Part shown: positions 43,838 through 59,075 of the stretch, one piece after another
Layout: every line of letters starts with the position of its first letter
How positions within the stretch are numbered: position 1 is the first letter of the stretch
Notes under the pieces: model-generated
What the model was told of the DNA's origin: nothing
What the model saw: only the letters and a program-made list of their open reading frames with translations
Databases searched by the model: none
Assembly (NCBI GenBank): GCA_020080175.1
Contig: JAGHQL010000097.1
Span: forward strand, 1 to 64,000
Reading direction: 5' to 3'
Length of the DNA stretch: 64,000 nt
Source of the DNA: Glutinoglossum americanum
Taxonomy: Eukaryota; Ascomycota; Geoglossomycetes; Geoglossales; Geoglossaceae
Translations under genes and position numbers: made by a program

Positions 43838-45125
43838 ATGCCATCATCGCCGAAAACGCCGATGCGGCGTCGACATCCCTCAAACGTCTCAGCCATCGAT
43901 CTCTCATTCACCTCTCCTTCGTTATATGATGAACAGAGTCCCGTCCGATTTTCGCACAGCCGAAAGTCTTCGCTTCACACCCCGACCACTCTTTATCCCC
44001 ATGGGTCACAAGAAATGAGCGGGAGCGCAAGCGTGCCCGGCGATTTCATAACCCCTGGTAGGGTTGGTGAAGTAAATGGCTTAGGTAGTCTAGCAGATGA
44101 GCTTGCGGGGGCATGGGATGACGAAGAGGAAGATGACGGAGAACTGGATGAGGGTGAACATGGGGATGTTATGGATATCGATGCAGGTGGAAGCGCCGCG
44201 GACGGACTTGGGGATCGGGATAGTGAGAACACACGCGATAGCGGCATTGACCTTGCCTCCTCACCTGCGCTAGCACCGGAAAAACAGCCACAGTCAATCC
44301 CGCCAAATGAGCAAGCTCGAGCAAAGCATCGAAGAAGAGATTCCCAGTACTGCGGGTCTGACTATGGAGGCTATGGTTCCGAGATTATGGTGGGAATGCC
44401 TCCGGGATTGGAAGCGCGCATGGCGCTGGTTGATAGCCTAGCAAGACGAGGAGCAGAGACCTATGATGGAGAGACCAGCGATGTTGTGGAAAGGATAGTT
44501 GGTAGCTTAAAGGAGCTTGGCGGACAAGCAGGCGTGGAGGGAGGCGCCAACAGGTAAACGAATAAGCGCACCTGTATTCTCCGTTATTCACTGACACCGC
44601 GGGAACAGGCTCGTACATGCCCACAAGGCTCTGTTAACAAACCTGACCGATCAAACCCGCATCCTCCAATCCCTTACATCCCCCCTCCTTTCCCCTCTAT
44701 CTTTTCCACCGGATCCTAGCATAATCGCCGATCTATTACCGATGCTCACCACCATTATTGAGATTATCCCCCAGCCCACGACCTCTGCTCTTGCTTCTCT
44801 CTCTAATCTTTCAACTCTCACTACGGACCTCATCGTCACTCTCAACTACCTCTCTGACTCACTACACATGTCGCGACAGACAACAACGACGGCAACTCGT
44901 CGGCTGCGAAGCGCTAGGGAGCTTGTCATGGAGATGAGACGCGATACCGAAATGGCTGAGGAGAGTGTGCGATGGATTGAGAAGGGTGATTGGCAAGAAA
45001 GGTTGGGTCGGAGAGAGTGCGGAGGTGTTTGTAGGGATGTAGTGGGTGGGTTTGAAGAAGTTTGTAACGGGTGGAGGGAGAGACTACTCGCTGATACCGA
45101 AACTGCAATCGGGACAGCAGCATGA
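43838..45125 (+). CDS. Unrecognised ascomycete protein with helical C-terminus, 410 residues
   Basis: Two exons: 43838-44553 and 44609-45125. The N-terminus is Ser/Pro-rich (SSPKTPMRRRHPSNVSAIDL), with minimal SP/TP sites that could be kinase targets, followed by an acidic stretch (DDEEEDDGELDEGE). The C-terminal half is helical: LVHAHKALLTNLTDQTRILQ, LLPMLTTIIEIIPQP, then the segment around MSRQTTTTATRRLRSARELV. It closes with VRWIEKGDWQERL and VCRDVVGGFEEVCNGWRERL, which looks well conserved and is the most diagnostic part. I recall this block from uncharacterised ascomycete proteins but know no function. The intron has a GTAAAC donor and CTGAC branch; phase 2 joins phase 1. Confidence 0.78.
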
Positions 45126-46016
45126 TTGTCGAGGCTCAAAGTTGCGGCTGCATTCGTAAGCGTCTGACTCTCTTGGTTATGTTACATTTGGCAAGTTCAA
45201 GAACCTGCCACTTATACCCTTTTTGTTTCTGGGCCGCTTTCCTGGTCTTACTCTGGACTTGAGCGAGGACTCACAGGCAATTACATTTATTCGGGCTACG
45301 GAGATAGATCCGTGGAATATATCTATTATATAGTTTTAAAGGATAGGATAAAAAGGGCTCTGCCCACTGATAGACCAGCAGGGGGGGTTGTCCCGTCACT
45401 TGCGATGGAAGGCCGTGTAGAAGCTGTAAAAAGAATTGGATTTGGGATCGCTGAAATGCAACCAAGGCCAAACATGATAAGCTTATATAGAACATGAGAT
45501 TTTCACTGGACTTGTCTGTCGCTCTCGCTTAGCGGACTGAGGACTTTCCCAGCCCATCGCTTGCCAGATGGTAAAGTGAAATATGTAACCTCTGCTGATT
45601 CCCAAGTTTTCAATAAAGTTAGAAGAACTCTTCAAAGCCGGGCGCCCAGCCATGGGTATATCTAATCTTCGCTCAGCGCGAAAACAATCTTGTCATGATA
45701 CAAGAACAAGACTGCCATCAGTAATGTGTAATTTTAAGCTGGCGGTGTTTGTAGATGTTGAGGAAACCTCGCATGTTACTGTGGTTTTATCTGGGAATAG
45801 CTGACTAAGCCAACACCAACGCGAATTCATTTTGTGATATCTGTCCGGTTGTTGCTGGCCGCTTATCCAAGGGTATCCCGCTCGTTTCGTCTTGCACGGT
45901 TTAAGATACTTAAGCAGCCTTTAGATCAATAGCTCCGCCCGAGCATACCTATCTCACGTCCCAATTCTCCCTCGTTAGTCTGCCCTAGCGGCCCGGGCGA
46001 GTCTTGATACGTAAAG
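45126..46016. other. Intergenic, no gene seen
   Basis: These 891 bases hold the 3' UTR of the previous gene and the promoter of SEC23. No conserved frame or RNA gene was seen. Confidence 0.45.
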
Positions 46017-48608
<2,592 letters not shown>

Positions 48609-49039
48609 GCTTTAACCACCAAAACTCAATGAGTTGGCTCATCTCTGGGAAGAGGGTGGTTTATTCTTTTTTTTGGCAAGGACGCAAGATCAATGTTCAA
48701 TTAGCTCTAGTATAGTAAATTTGACCACTGGCCCAGTATCCCTAGCATGTCTGCTAAGCAGTAAGAATGAGCAGAGTGAGCACCACTGGAAGTTAAGTCT
48801 TAGCACTCGCGCATGGCTAAGAATAATACATTCAATTTCACCGTCGCGAGCTGCACTGCACTGAACGCTAATAGTTAGGAACTGGGCCATCATATGCGGG
48901 GCTGCCAAGCTTTGCGGCTTCTAGGGTTTGCCCTCTACCAGTCTCGCTTCGTTTTGTATCCTGTGTCCTAATTCAGTGCAGCTCGCGACTGCAACATCGA
49001 AGAAACCGACCGTTTAACCATAACGTATTATTCTTCGCT
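48609..49039. promoter_or_regulatory. SEC23-RPL12 spacer and RPL12 promoter
   Basis: The 431-base spacer contains the inverted RPL12 copy and, closer to the gene, the RPL12 promoter and leader. No TATA box was recognised. Ribosomal protein promoters often lack one. Confidence 0.5.
48766..48862 (-). repeat. Inverted partial copy of the RPL12 5' end
   Basis: Read on the minus strand, this stretch matches the RPL12 upstream region and first exon-intron border at 48974-49095. A 16-base block is identical (48843-48858 against 48974-48989), an 11-base block is identical (48819-48829 against 49025-49035), and ATGC plus the following intron start are nearly the same. In the copy the splice donor reads GC in place of GT. 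The copy is about 22 bases shorter between the two blocks and has no exon 2. The two arms flank a spacer of about 110 bases. It is a host-derived duplicate with no coding capacity that I can see. Confidence 0.75.
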
Positions 49040-49859
<820 letters not shown>

Positions 49860-51404
49860 GTTTGTTTCGTGCTCCATTTTCACATCACTTGCCAATTCAT
49901 GTACACAAAAGCATGAACTAAATCCTTAAGGATGATATCAAGGCGTTTCCGAGACAGGTCAAGGCATATTGATTTCTTTAATCTTTACAGTCACTGAGAA
50001 AATTCGTTCGCTGCAGTTTTAGCATTATATAACAGTAAGGTAAGTCGGATATTTATTTCCGACATCTCAGGCATAGGTGGCTTAGAGGCTTACCGCTCCC
50101 ACCCCTGCCCTTTGCCAACACTCTGGCCCTTACCCTCCTTCCTTCGAGGATAGGTGTGATCTATGGTATAGGCCTATTTTGGTGCAAAGAAGATGAAATC
50201 CGTTGGCCCGTTACTCACCGCAGCATTCTATCCTTCTGGGGTGAACGCGGCGGTCCATATTTGAGGCCTACATTCCTACTCTGTAAAGGATAGATACGCA
50301 TAGTGATGTCAGCAACCAGGCTTGTGTATGAGTAAGAGAGCGAGATCACCCTACTGCAAATGTCAAAGCCACCAGATGGCCAGATAACGGCAGGTGGAAA
50401 AATAAACTAAAATTTTGCCCTGGGAAGGTGTGGTTGGCCGCCTAACAGAAATTGGTCTGATAGGCCGCAGGAGTAATCCTTTAATGTCTGCTCACCGTAG
50501 GGGCAGTGATCGACCCGTTCAGCTCATCCGTGATACATCGGTTCGTTTGGGATGCAGGAAATTCCCAATCCCAACACAAATCAAAACAAATCAGGAGATT
50601 GTGCCTCTTTGAATCCTTTGCCTTTTGTGACCGGGCGCAGGCGCGCTTACGAGCGACGCCCTCACGTCGAGAAAAGAGGTTTGCTCTATTACTCTCAAGC
50701 CACCATACAAAAGCACCGACCAACAACCATCACGTTATGACCGCGTCCCGGGCGCTTGTCCTACCTGTCGTCGTATGCACACCCCACCAATTCTATCCTC
50801 ACAGTATCTTGAGCGGTTTTTCGCGGAATAGAAAGGCCCGATCCAGTGACTGTGTTGAGGCCAGCCAGGCGGTCAGCGAAAAGAGTGCAGAGGGAGCATG
50901 CTTGATTATCCGTGCCGTTTGCACCGTTTGCATGCGCTGAGCCGGGATCGTGCAGCATACTTGACGACAACCTGAACGGGGCTGGCACTAAGCTCCTTGC
51001 ATACTCGTATATCAAGAATCCTATTCACGATCCAACCTTTACGAACGCCAGGAAACATCGAGTCAAAGACAAACCTCTTCAATCTCTCGACGCGTACAGC
51101 TTCTTTTCATAAAGAAGCCGTGCATCCTCTACTGGCTTTAGTGGGCACTTGGAGATTCTTCAGGTCGGTCTTGGCGTTGAAACGGCGGTCGAGATCCCCA
51201 AATGCCATGCAAAGGACACGATACGAGACTTCGCAGCGGGATCGGAATAGAGACTCGATGAGGCACCTCTGCTGACATCTCGTTCTTGTCGTTTTCTTTG
51301 TTGGTTTGCGCAATCACTATCACGTCGCTATTGATAGCGACCGTCGTCAAAGATCTCGAGCAATCTAGACGCTTTTAACACCTGTTTCACGAACTCCAAG
51401 CATC
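49860..51404. other. Intergenic, no gene seen
   Basis: These 1.5 kb lie between RPL12 and the O-GlcNAc transferase gene. Overlapping frames of 60-144 residues at 50415-51350 on both strands have no family signature. The last part should hold the transferase promoter and 5' UTR. Confidence 0.5.
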
Positions 51405-54400
51405 ATGTTACCTCATCCCGTTCAGCAACCACCACTACCTCAACCAGCTCTACTAGATCACCAACAATTATACGGTCTCTACAACTCCGTGCCGAATTCC
51501 CCTAATCCGTTCGCGCCTCGAATCCTGTCGCAGAATGGCCCAGCTCTCCAACAGTATCGAGCGGTCCCACAAATACCCCAGCAGCACCCGAACCAACTCC
51601 ACCGGACTAACTCATATCCCATCCATGGATCTACTGAGGACGCTACTCGTCATCCGAGGGCTTCAGAACATATGCTTCGAAGAAAGACACCGAACGGTAC
51701 TCTGGCGGCAGGATATGATGGTACGCCCGTGGAATGGGCCTCAAAGCCACACGTAGCCAAGCATATCTTGATACCGCTCTCCAATGCTAGCAATCACCAA
51801 TCTCCGGACTTTACGCCCGGCGGGGTCCGTATTGACCCGAACGCTAACGTATATTTCAAGCCGCTAGCATCTAGTTCTAGCTTGAGATATCCATCCCAAA
51901 GTGACCAGAGTGGGATTGGGGTTGGGGCCGGTGGGATCTCGAATCCTGGAGTGGAGGGCGTTAGCATGAATTGGATGCCACAGACACAGTATTCCCCCGG
52001 AATTGACTCGGTATTGAATCAAGTGCAGCAAGCGCCCACTTATTTTTTCCCTGTTGGCTTGCAAGCACCACCGGCAGTCCAGCCACCCTACCAGTCTTGC
52101 CTGGGGCCAACTGCCTCAAATGATGAGGCTCCGTATGGTCCATACTGGCCAGACGGTGGTTTTATACCCTATCGGCCTGCCGCGTTCCGAGATCCTGGAT
52201 ACTATTCAGCATATGGAACGCCAGCGTGGGCCGGGCTTCCAGGACCCAGTGTTGGCTCTCACAAGCCCGCCTTCGGACAAGCGAGTGGTATGCTCTCACG
52301 TCCAAATGTTGGAGCTGATGGGACCCCGTTTTTCGCGCCTTTAGCATCAATACAAACACCGTTTTCGAATCACTCAAATGGAACACCGAAGGAATATCCC
52401 TTCCCTAATATCTCTCACACAAACCCCAGCCTTATTCAAGCTGTTAACCGGAACAGTCTATGCACACCTCAAGGCCACTATACAACGGCTTTGGCTCCTC
52501 CCCAATCCCAACTCTTACCGGGCCAACAGGGGCCACTCAGAGACTCACAGTACCAAAATGGGTCACCTAGTCAGTCGTTGCCATTTTCGCCATATGTGCA
52601 GCGTTCAGCATCAGATATCGAGCTGCAATCTACCAACGTACAATTCAAAGAGAAAGTCCTCTCTTGGGCTCACAGAGTATATGTCGACTTGTTAGCGTCA
52701 CTCCACCATTTACGAAGGAACAGCCAGCAGAGTCAGGGGCATTCCCGTCAGAAATCACAGAGACCAGGTATCTTCCCAAAGCCTCCTAGGCAACCAGGCT
52801 GGAGTGTCTCGGTATACAGCGGGGACCGGTCAGACTTGCGGAAATGCAGCCAATCTCAGCAGCCATCTCACTCAGAGGGGCTCGAAGGTTACTCTAACAA
52901 GAGGCTGAAGCAACAGCTTGATGTGGATACCAGTTCGGCTGGAGTGATGCAGAACTCACCAGGGGCTCAATTCTACTCTAACGGTATCAAGTTTAATGCC
53001 CCTGATTATGAATCACGCACCTCCCAGCAACACGTACAGCAACCACCAGCCAACATCGGAGCGGGGACCCTTATAGCCTTACCAGACAGAACTCACCCTG
53101 TCAGGAGGGGCTCCTCCGCATCGACGGCCCCCTTGTATCCCCAGCAAGGAACATCTCCGGCTACAAACGCGGTAGCTGCATTGGAGATGCTGACGAACTT
53201 GTGCAGGGAGAGTAATTGGAAATGGGTGGATGGCATGCTGTTGGCTGGGTGTCTGGCCTATGGGCTGGGAGAATATAATACGGCGATGGTTTGGTATTTG
53301 AAGATTATAGAAGTGGACTTGAGGTTTGTTTGATTACTGCTTCGTTAGCTTGAGTACGCTGGGTTTAACATTGAGTACAGCCATGTTGAAGCAATGTCAA
53401 ACCTAGCAGCTACCCTACTAGCGCTTAATCGCCGCGATGAGGCCGAGACATACTGGTATCGCTCAGTAAAACTCCGTCCCAGCTACTTTGAGGCCGTCGA
53501 ACACCTGATTGGCCTTCTCTGCGGGAATCAGCGAGGAGCTGAAGCTGTAAAAATCATTGACTTTGTCGAGCAGTCTCTGCGGTTGCCCAAAAACGATAGT
53601 TCGTCCAAGGCCACTGATATCGGTAGCGAGACTTCTAGTGGGACCAGCCGATCTTCTAGTGTATCTACCACCACTTCGATCGATAAGGCGAATTTTGACT
53701 ACGAAGGGGATGACAGTGAGTCGACGATAAAAGACTTACGTGAGTCAAACAACCACCGACAAGCCGGGTTTGGAACGAGTGGGTACGCCATACCTGATTC
53801 TGAGAACGGAAGGATGCTCGCGCTATTACACGCGAAAGGAAATATGCTTTATGCATTGGGCGATAATGCTGGGGCATCGCAGGCGTTTGAGGATGCTGTA
53901 TTAGTTGGCGCTGGTAGGAGAGTCCAGGGAATACAAGGGTTAATCAAAAGAATCCTGAACGTCGTTGCGAAGGATACAGGAACAGAAGTCCCGAAGAGTC
54001 AAAGATCTAAGCCTTCAAACGAGCCAATATTACTCCCGCCGGATAGGGCACTACAAACATCAAAGCTTCTCTTCCCGAGTCATGGAGAATTGCCTGGTCT
54101 CAAGGATGTCCCGAGCGGCATGGCCAGGAAGGCAGCAATATCCACGACGAGCAACTCATTACTATCACTTGCGAAGATCTTCCAGGATGGTATGTCCTCA
54201 GGCTCAAACCTTGCGGGTGGGCGAAGAACTACTTCTGGTGTACGAGATATTCTAGCATTGTATTACCTTTCTTTAGCCTTGCAGCCAAGTCCATCAACTG
54301 CCAACAATGTTGGGATTCTTCTTGCTAGTGTTCAGCAAACAACGTCGTCTAGGGCCGGTGTACCTTCGAGTGGCCATCAATTACCCCATATTCCGGGAGT

Positions 54401-56689
54401 TGTCCCTGGAAGTGGCATTGCACTTGCATTGGAATATTACAACTATGGCTTGAACCTGGATCCGAAGCATGCGCATCTGTACACGAATCTAGGCAGCCTG
54501 CTCAAGGACATCGGTCAGCTTACGGCGGCGATTAAGATGTATGGGTTTGCCGTGAACTGCGATGGAAACTTTGACATAGCCTTAGCAAATCTTGCCAACG
54601 CAGTGAAAGATCAAGGCAAGATCAGCGAAGCTATAGGATATTACAGACGCGCGGTAGCTGCAAATCCTGATTTCGCAGAAGCTGTTTGTGGATTAGCCAA
54701 CGCGCTCAATTCTGTATGCAGCTGGCCAGGTAGAGGCGGCATCGCAGAGGATGGATGCAAACGAGATCGGTGGCATATCGATGAAGCTGGAATGCTACTC
54801 GATGCTAGGTCTTCTCGGGCAGTCAGCTCGGGGTGGATGAAGAGAGTGGTTGACATTGTCAAGAAACAGCTCGCCGAGGGAGAGCACTGGGGCAAAGGTG
54901 TTCTATACGGCGACACAATCCAGGTAATGTTAAGGCAGCTTCAGTTGGCGGATAGTGCGAAGTGGCCGAGGGACAAGTGGGAGCGTATGGAGAACGCCTT
55001 GAGAGGCTGGGCATGGCAAAATTGGGAGGGAGCGAAGGTCGTGAGACTAGTTGAACGAGCAAACAAGAAGCTTATGTGGAGGTGGTATCAAGATGAGCAT
55101 ATCGGAAAGAACATCTATCCCTTGTCGACTTACGCCAGACCACAGCTTCCTTCGGCGCTCTCCATCCCAAGCGCTCCAACAGTCCTTCCATTTCACACCT
55201 TCACCTGTCCACTGTCTGCGAAGCAAGTCCGTATGATATCTCAGCGGAATGGATTACGAATATCATGCTCAACTCTCCGGGCTCCATGGCTACCGAGCAC
55301 CGTCTATCGGCCCCCAGCGCCTCCGAATCCACATCTTAATGTTGGCTACGTATCATCAGATTTCAACAACCATCCGCTTGCTCACTTGATGCAATCTGTG
55401 TTTGGTCTCCACAACCCTACCCGCGTTAAGGCCTTCTGCTATGCCACAACTGCGAGCGACGGTTCTGTACATCGATCACAAATTGAACGCGAAGCGCCTG
55501 TGTTCTACGATGCAAGTCACTGGAGCGCGGAGAAACTGGTGAACCAGATCGTTCAAGACGGGATTCACATATTAATTAACCTCAACGGCTATACCAGGGG
55601 CGCAAGGAATGAAGTGTTCGCGGCGCGTCCCTGCCCAATTCAAATGTCATTCATGGGGTTCGCCGGCACATTGGGTGCAGAGTGGTGTGATTACCTTTTA
55701 GCGGATACCACCGCGGTACCCCTGGAGACATTGCGACCGTGGAGACGGAACATCGATCTTGAAGACCAGCTTTGTGACAACAACCACGGCGGAAATGAGG
55801 AAGATTGGGTCTATTCTGAGAACATTGTCTTCTCGCGGGATACTTTCTTCTGCTGCGACCATCGGCAAAGCGCACCCGACTCTCAGGAAAAGCAACTGAG
55901 CTGGGAGGAGGAACAGAACAGACGATGGGCCATGCGAAAGGAGCTATTTCCGCAATTGCCCGACGATGCGATAATTCTTGCGAATTTCAATCAGCTTTAC
56001 AAAGTATTTCACCCAACTTATGTGCCCTCCAAATCACTAATGAGAACAAATAGATCGAGCCTACCACATTTCGCACTTGGCTTCGTATCCTCAACCACAT
56101 CCCAAAGGCGATCCTTTGGCTCTTACGGTTTCCCGATCTTGGGCAGAGTAATCTTAAGCAGACGGCAGAGCTTTGGGCTGGGTCAGAGGTAGCTAAACGT
56201 ATTTATTTCACCGACGTGGCGCCCAAGCATCAGCACATTTCCCGAGCACGGGTCTGCGACCTGTTTCTAGATACGCCGGAATGCAATGCGCACACAACCG
56301 CGGCTGACGTTCTATGGTCCGGAACCCCTCTCCTGACTTTACCAAGATACAGATATAAGATGTGTTCAAGGATGGCGGCTTCGATCTTGAGGGGCGCTCT
56401 GCCAAAGACAGCCGAGGGGAGTCGGGCAGCGGAGGACCTCATCGCAAGCAGCGAGGAGGAATATGAAGAGCGAGCTATTAGATTAGGCAATGGACTCTGT
56501 TATTCCACAGATCCTGGACAACAAGGAAAAGGAAAGGGCAGACTTGTCGAGCTCCGGAAAATGCTATTTGAGAGTCGGTGGAGTAGTGCTCTCTTCGACA
56601 CACGGCGATGGGTGAGTGACTTAGAGGTTGCATATGGCGAGGCTTGGAGAAAATGGGTAGCAGGAGAAGGCGGAGATATTTGGCTGTAA
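51405..56689 (+). CDS. O-GlcNAc transferase (TPR plus GT41 catalytic domain)
   Basis: Three exons: 51405-53323, 53381-56003 and 56054-56689, 1725 residues. About 580 residues at the N-terminus are Gln/Pro/Ser-rich and disordered. TPR-type helices then run from about 585 to 900 in two groups (GLGEYNTAMVWYLKIIEVDL, AMSNLAATLLALNRRDEAET; later YTNLGSLLKDIGQLTAAIKM and ALANLANAVKDQGKISEAIG). The GT41 catalytic part starts near 1290 with LNVGYVSSDFNNHPLAHLMQ, whose histidine matches the catalytic one in human OGT. It continues with PIQMSFMGFAGTLGAEWCDY, NFNQLYKIEPTTFRTWLRIL and HTTAADVLWSGTPLLTLP. The enzyme adds GlcNAc from UDP-GlcNAc to Ser/Thr of nuclear and cytosolic proteins; an O-fucosyl activity, as in plant SPINDLY, cannot be excluded from sequence alone. 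Confidence 0.94.
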
Positions 56690-59043
56690 CTTTTGCTGTA
56701 ATGATATGGTTTCTAGACGGGAAAAAGACGGAAACAGGTGCACCAAGCCTGGAGTTAGGAGCGTATTTGGGCTGATAGGAGTTTTGGGCCAACGAAGTGT
56801 TCGCGGCCCTAATGGTTCGCTTCTTGAGATCTCTTTCTTCCTCTCTCTCGACTAGTATTTTATCCTCTTGTTTCCTTATCAGGCCCATGCTGGACCAAAT
56901 ACCCGGGACATTTCTAAATGTCCCAACATAGGAAGTAGATAGCAGTTACATTGGCGAAACGGTCAACCGCTGAAAAATACAACTTGGCTGAGCGATCGAC
57001 TGTGCTCCAGCCCGATCTAGTCAACACGGAGTTGGCCACTTTGAGTAAGACCTCCTTCATCGGGCGGCTTGGGTGAAGATCAAGACACAAAGCGTAGCTT
57101 TCGCATCCGTTGATGAAACAAGGTTGGCTGGTCAGGTGCCTCGCGAAGACAAGATCGCCACCAGAAAATACTTCATTTTCAGCGATATGCATTCGTACTC
57201 ACGGCATTGGGTTTTGTGTGGGGAACGAGCGAATGAAGATCAGGGTATCCAGACATGACTTTCAAGACACTGCAAAACAAACAAAACACAACCATTAGCA
57301 ATTGGATTACTCTACAAGCAAGGCTGCGTGCCTTGGGTTAAAACTTACCAGTGGACAGTTCACACAACGGATGTTGTGGATGCACCCGTTCGTTTCCCCC
57401 CGGCTGGAACAAACTGGCGCGGCCTCCCTCCCGAAAACTGACTAGGGTAGAGCAATTTTATGCTCACCGCTCCAATGGTCTGGAGCCCTAACACGAGGAT
57501 GCCTAAGTACTCTACTTTCTTCCGCGGTGATAATTTCCTGTATACCCCCGTACGTACTATGTAGCATGCAACAACTGTATACGGCCGTAGGAAAGGTAGC
57601 CGGCCTAGATATTGGAACGATATTGAGGCAGGGGTCTGCTGAGTCGATGGAACTTCCCAGCGAAAGCGCCACCAGAGCTCGCACGCCTTCCTCCCTACGC
57701 GGTCATTGTGGCTGGCTGTGGATGCCCAATTTCGCTAAGGCGGAAGCAGATCGCGGTGCCGGGGAGACCGTTTTGATCCAAGACCGGAATCGCTGGGTGG
57801 ATGCAGCTTATCAATGGGCTGGAACTCCACAGCCGCAATGAAATCGAGGGGTGCTAGGCAGAGTACAAAATTACCAATACTTAGAATAGGGGAGAGGAAA
57901 CAGAGGAAGTTACTGCTTGCTGGATAACATTACTAAAACGGCCCAGTGTCGTGCCGCCGGCCTCTATCACTTTTGTTATGCCTGTCTCTCTTGCCTATTC
58001 GCCATATCGATTGCGCTGTGCGTTATCCTACATAGTACAGATGGCGGAGGGGCATGTCTCAAAGCGGTTTAATGAGAACGAATACGCCAGACCAAGTCCA
58101 ACTCGGTCGGACAATATCTTGGGCCATTATTTTTTTACTAACGCAAAGCCGTTTTAGTTCCAAAAATCCGCTCCTCGGAAAATCGTTGGTCAACCCAATT
58201 TGCTTTTAATTATCTGCTGCATGATCTGTGGTGGGTTCCCAGGACTCGGAACTCGACAAATCCTAACGCCCTATAACCCAGGAGAATGTTAAATCGCGAT
58301 CCATTATGCGTTCGCCGATGCAAGTCGCGACGCAAGATGCTGCGTCTGCGGCAGAACAGCCCTTTGCTCCGGCTATCGTTGTTTGTTATCGTCTTCCCTC
58401 AGGCCATGTGGAACATGGGAGACCTAAGGAATAGGATGGCGACACCGAATTATTAGCCAGGATTACGCAGCATGTGCATCAAGCTGGAGCTATATGGGCG
58501 CTGATCGTAATTTGGCAGATCATCTGGTCGCCTAACGCTAATCGTCCTGGTAGTTGGATTACTAGTATAGGATCGGCATTTCCGTACAAATCTTATCAAT
58601 CGTATGCCCGTATACAAGTAGAGTACAAGGTACGACAATCCGGCAGGGTATCCAGGGTATAGGAACCATCACCAACGGAGTATACGGAAGACCCGGAAAG
58701 CATTGCACACCCTTATGTGTGTTGATCGAAATTCGCAGCGGCCGTTTGGGGTGACAGCTAGAGGTCAACGATTCCTAAAAGGGTGCAAAGATGAATCTGA
58801 ATGTGTCTCAAAAGGAAAGCCAGTCCATGCACTCTCCGAATCGCGCATGTCGACATTGTTGCGCACGACCCAGATTGGCGTTGTGGAGCGCGAAGGCGCA
58901 GCATGGCCAGCGACTGTTTTCGATCGGCAACCCCTGAACGTGCATCAGGAAGCAGGGGGTTGGTTGGGATGATTGGAACAAGATTCATGAGAAGAAGATT
59001 GAGCACAGACGAAGGAAGGATAGCGTAGATTGGATGCAGAAAA

Positions 59044-59075
59044 GCCCGAACGGGGACAGCAACACGTTCGGGCTA
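59044..59075. repeat. 10-base perfect inverted repeat in the flbD upstream region
   Basis: AGCCCGAACG at 59044-59053 pairs with CGTTCGGGCT at 59066-59075 across a 12-base loop. A second perfect pair, CTTCAAGC at 59129-59136 and GCTTGAAG at 59143-59150, lies 54 bases on. Together they suggest a structured RNA or protein-binding sites; neither is proven. Confidence 0.65.

Noticed and set aside
50415-51350. Overlapping short frames between RPL12 and the O-GlcNAc transferase gene
   Set aside because: Mutually overlapping on both strands, none with a family signature; more likely promoter and 5' UTR.
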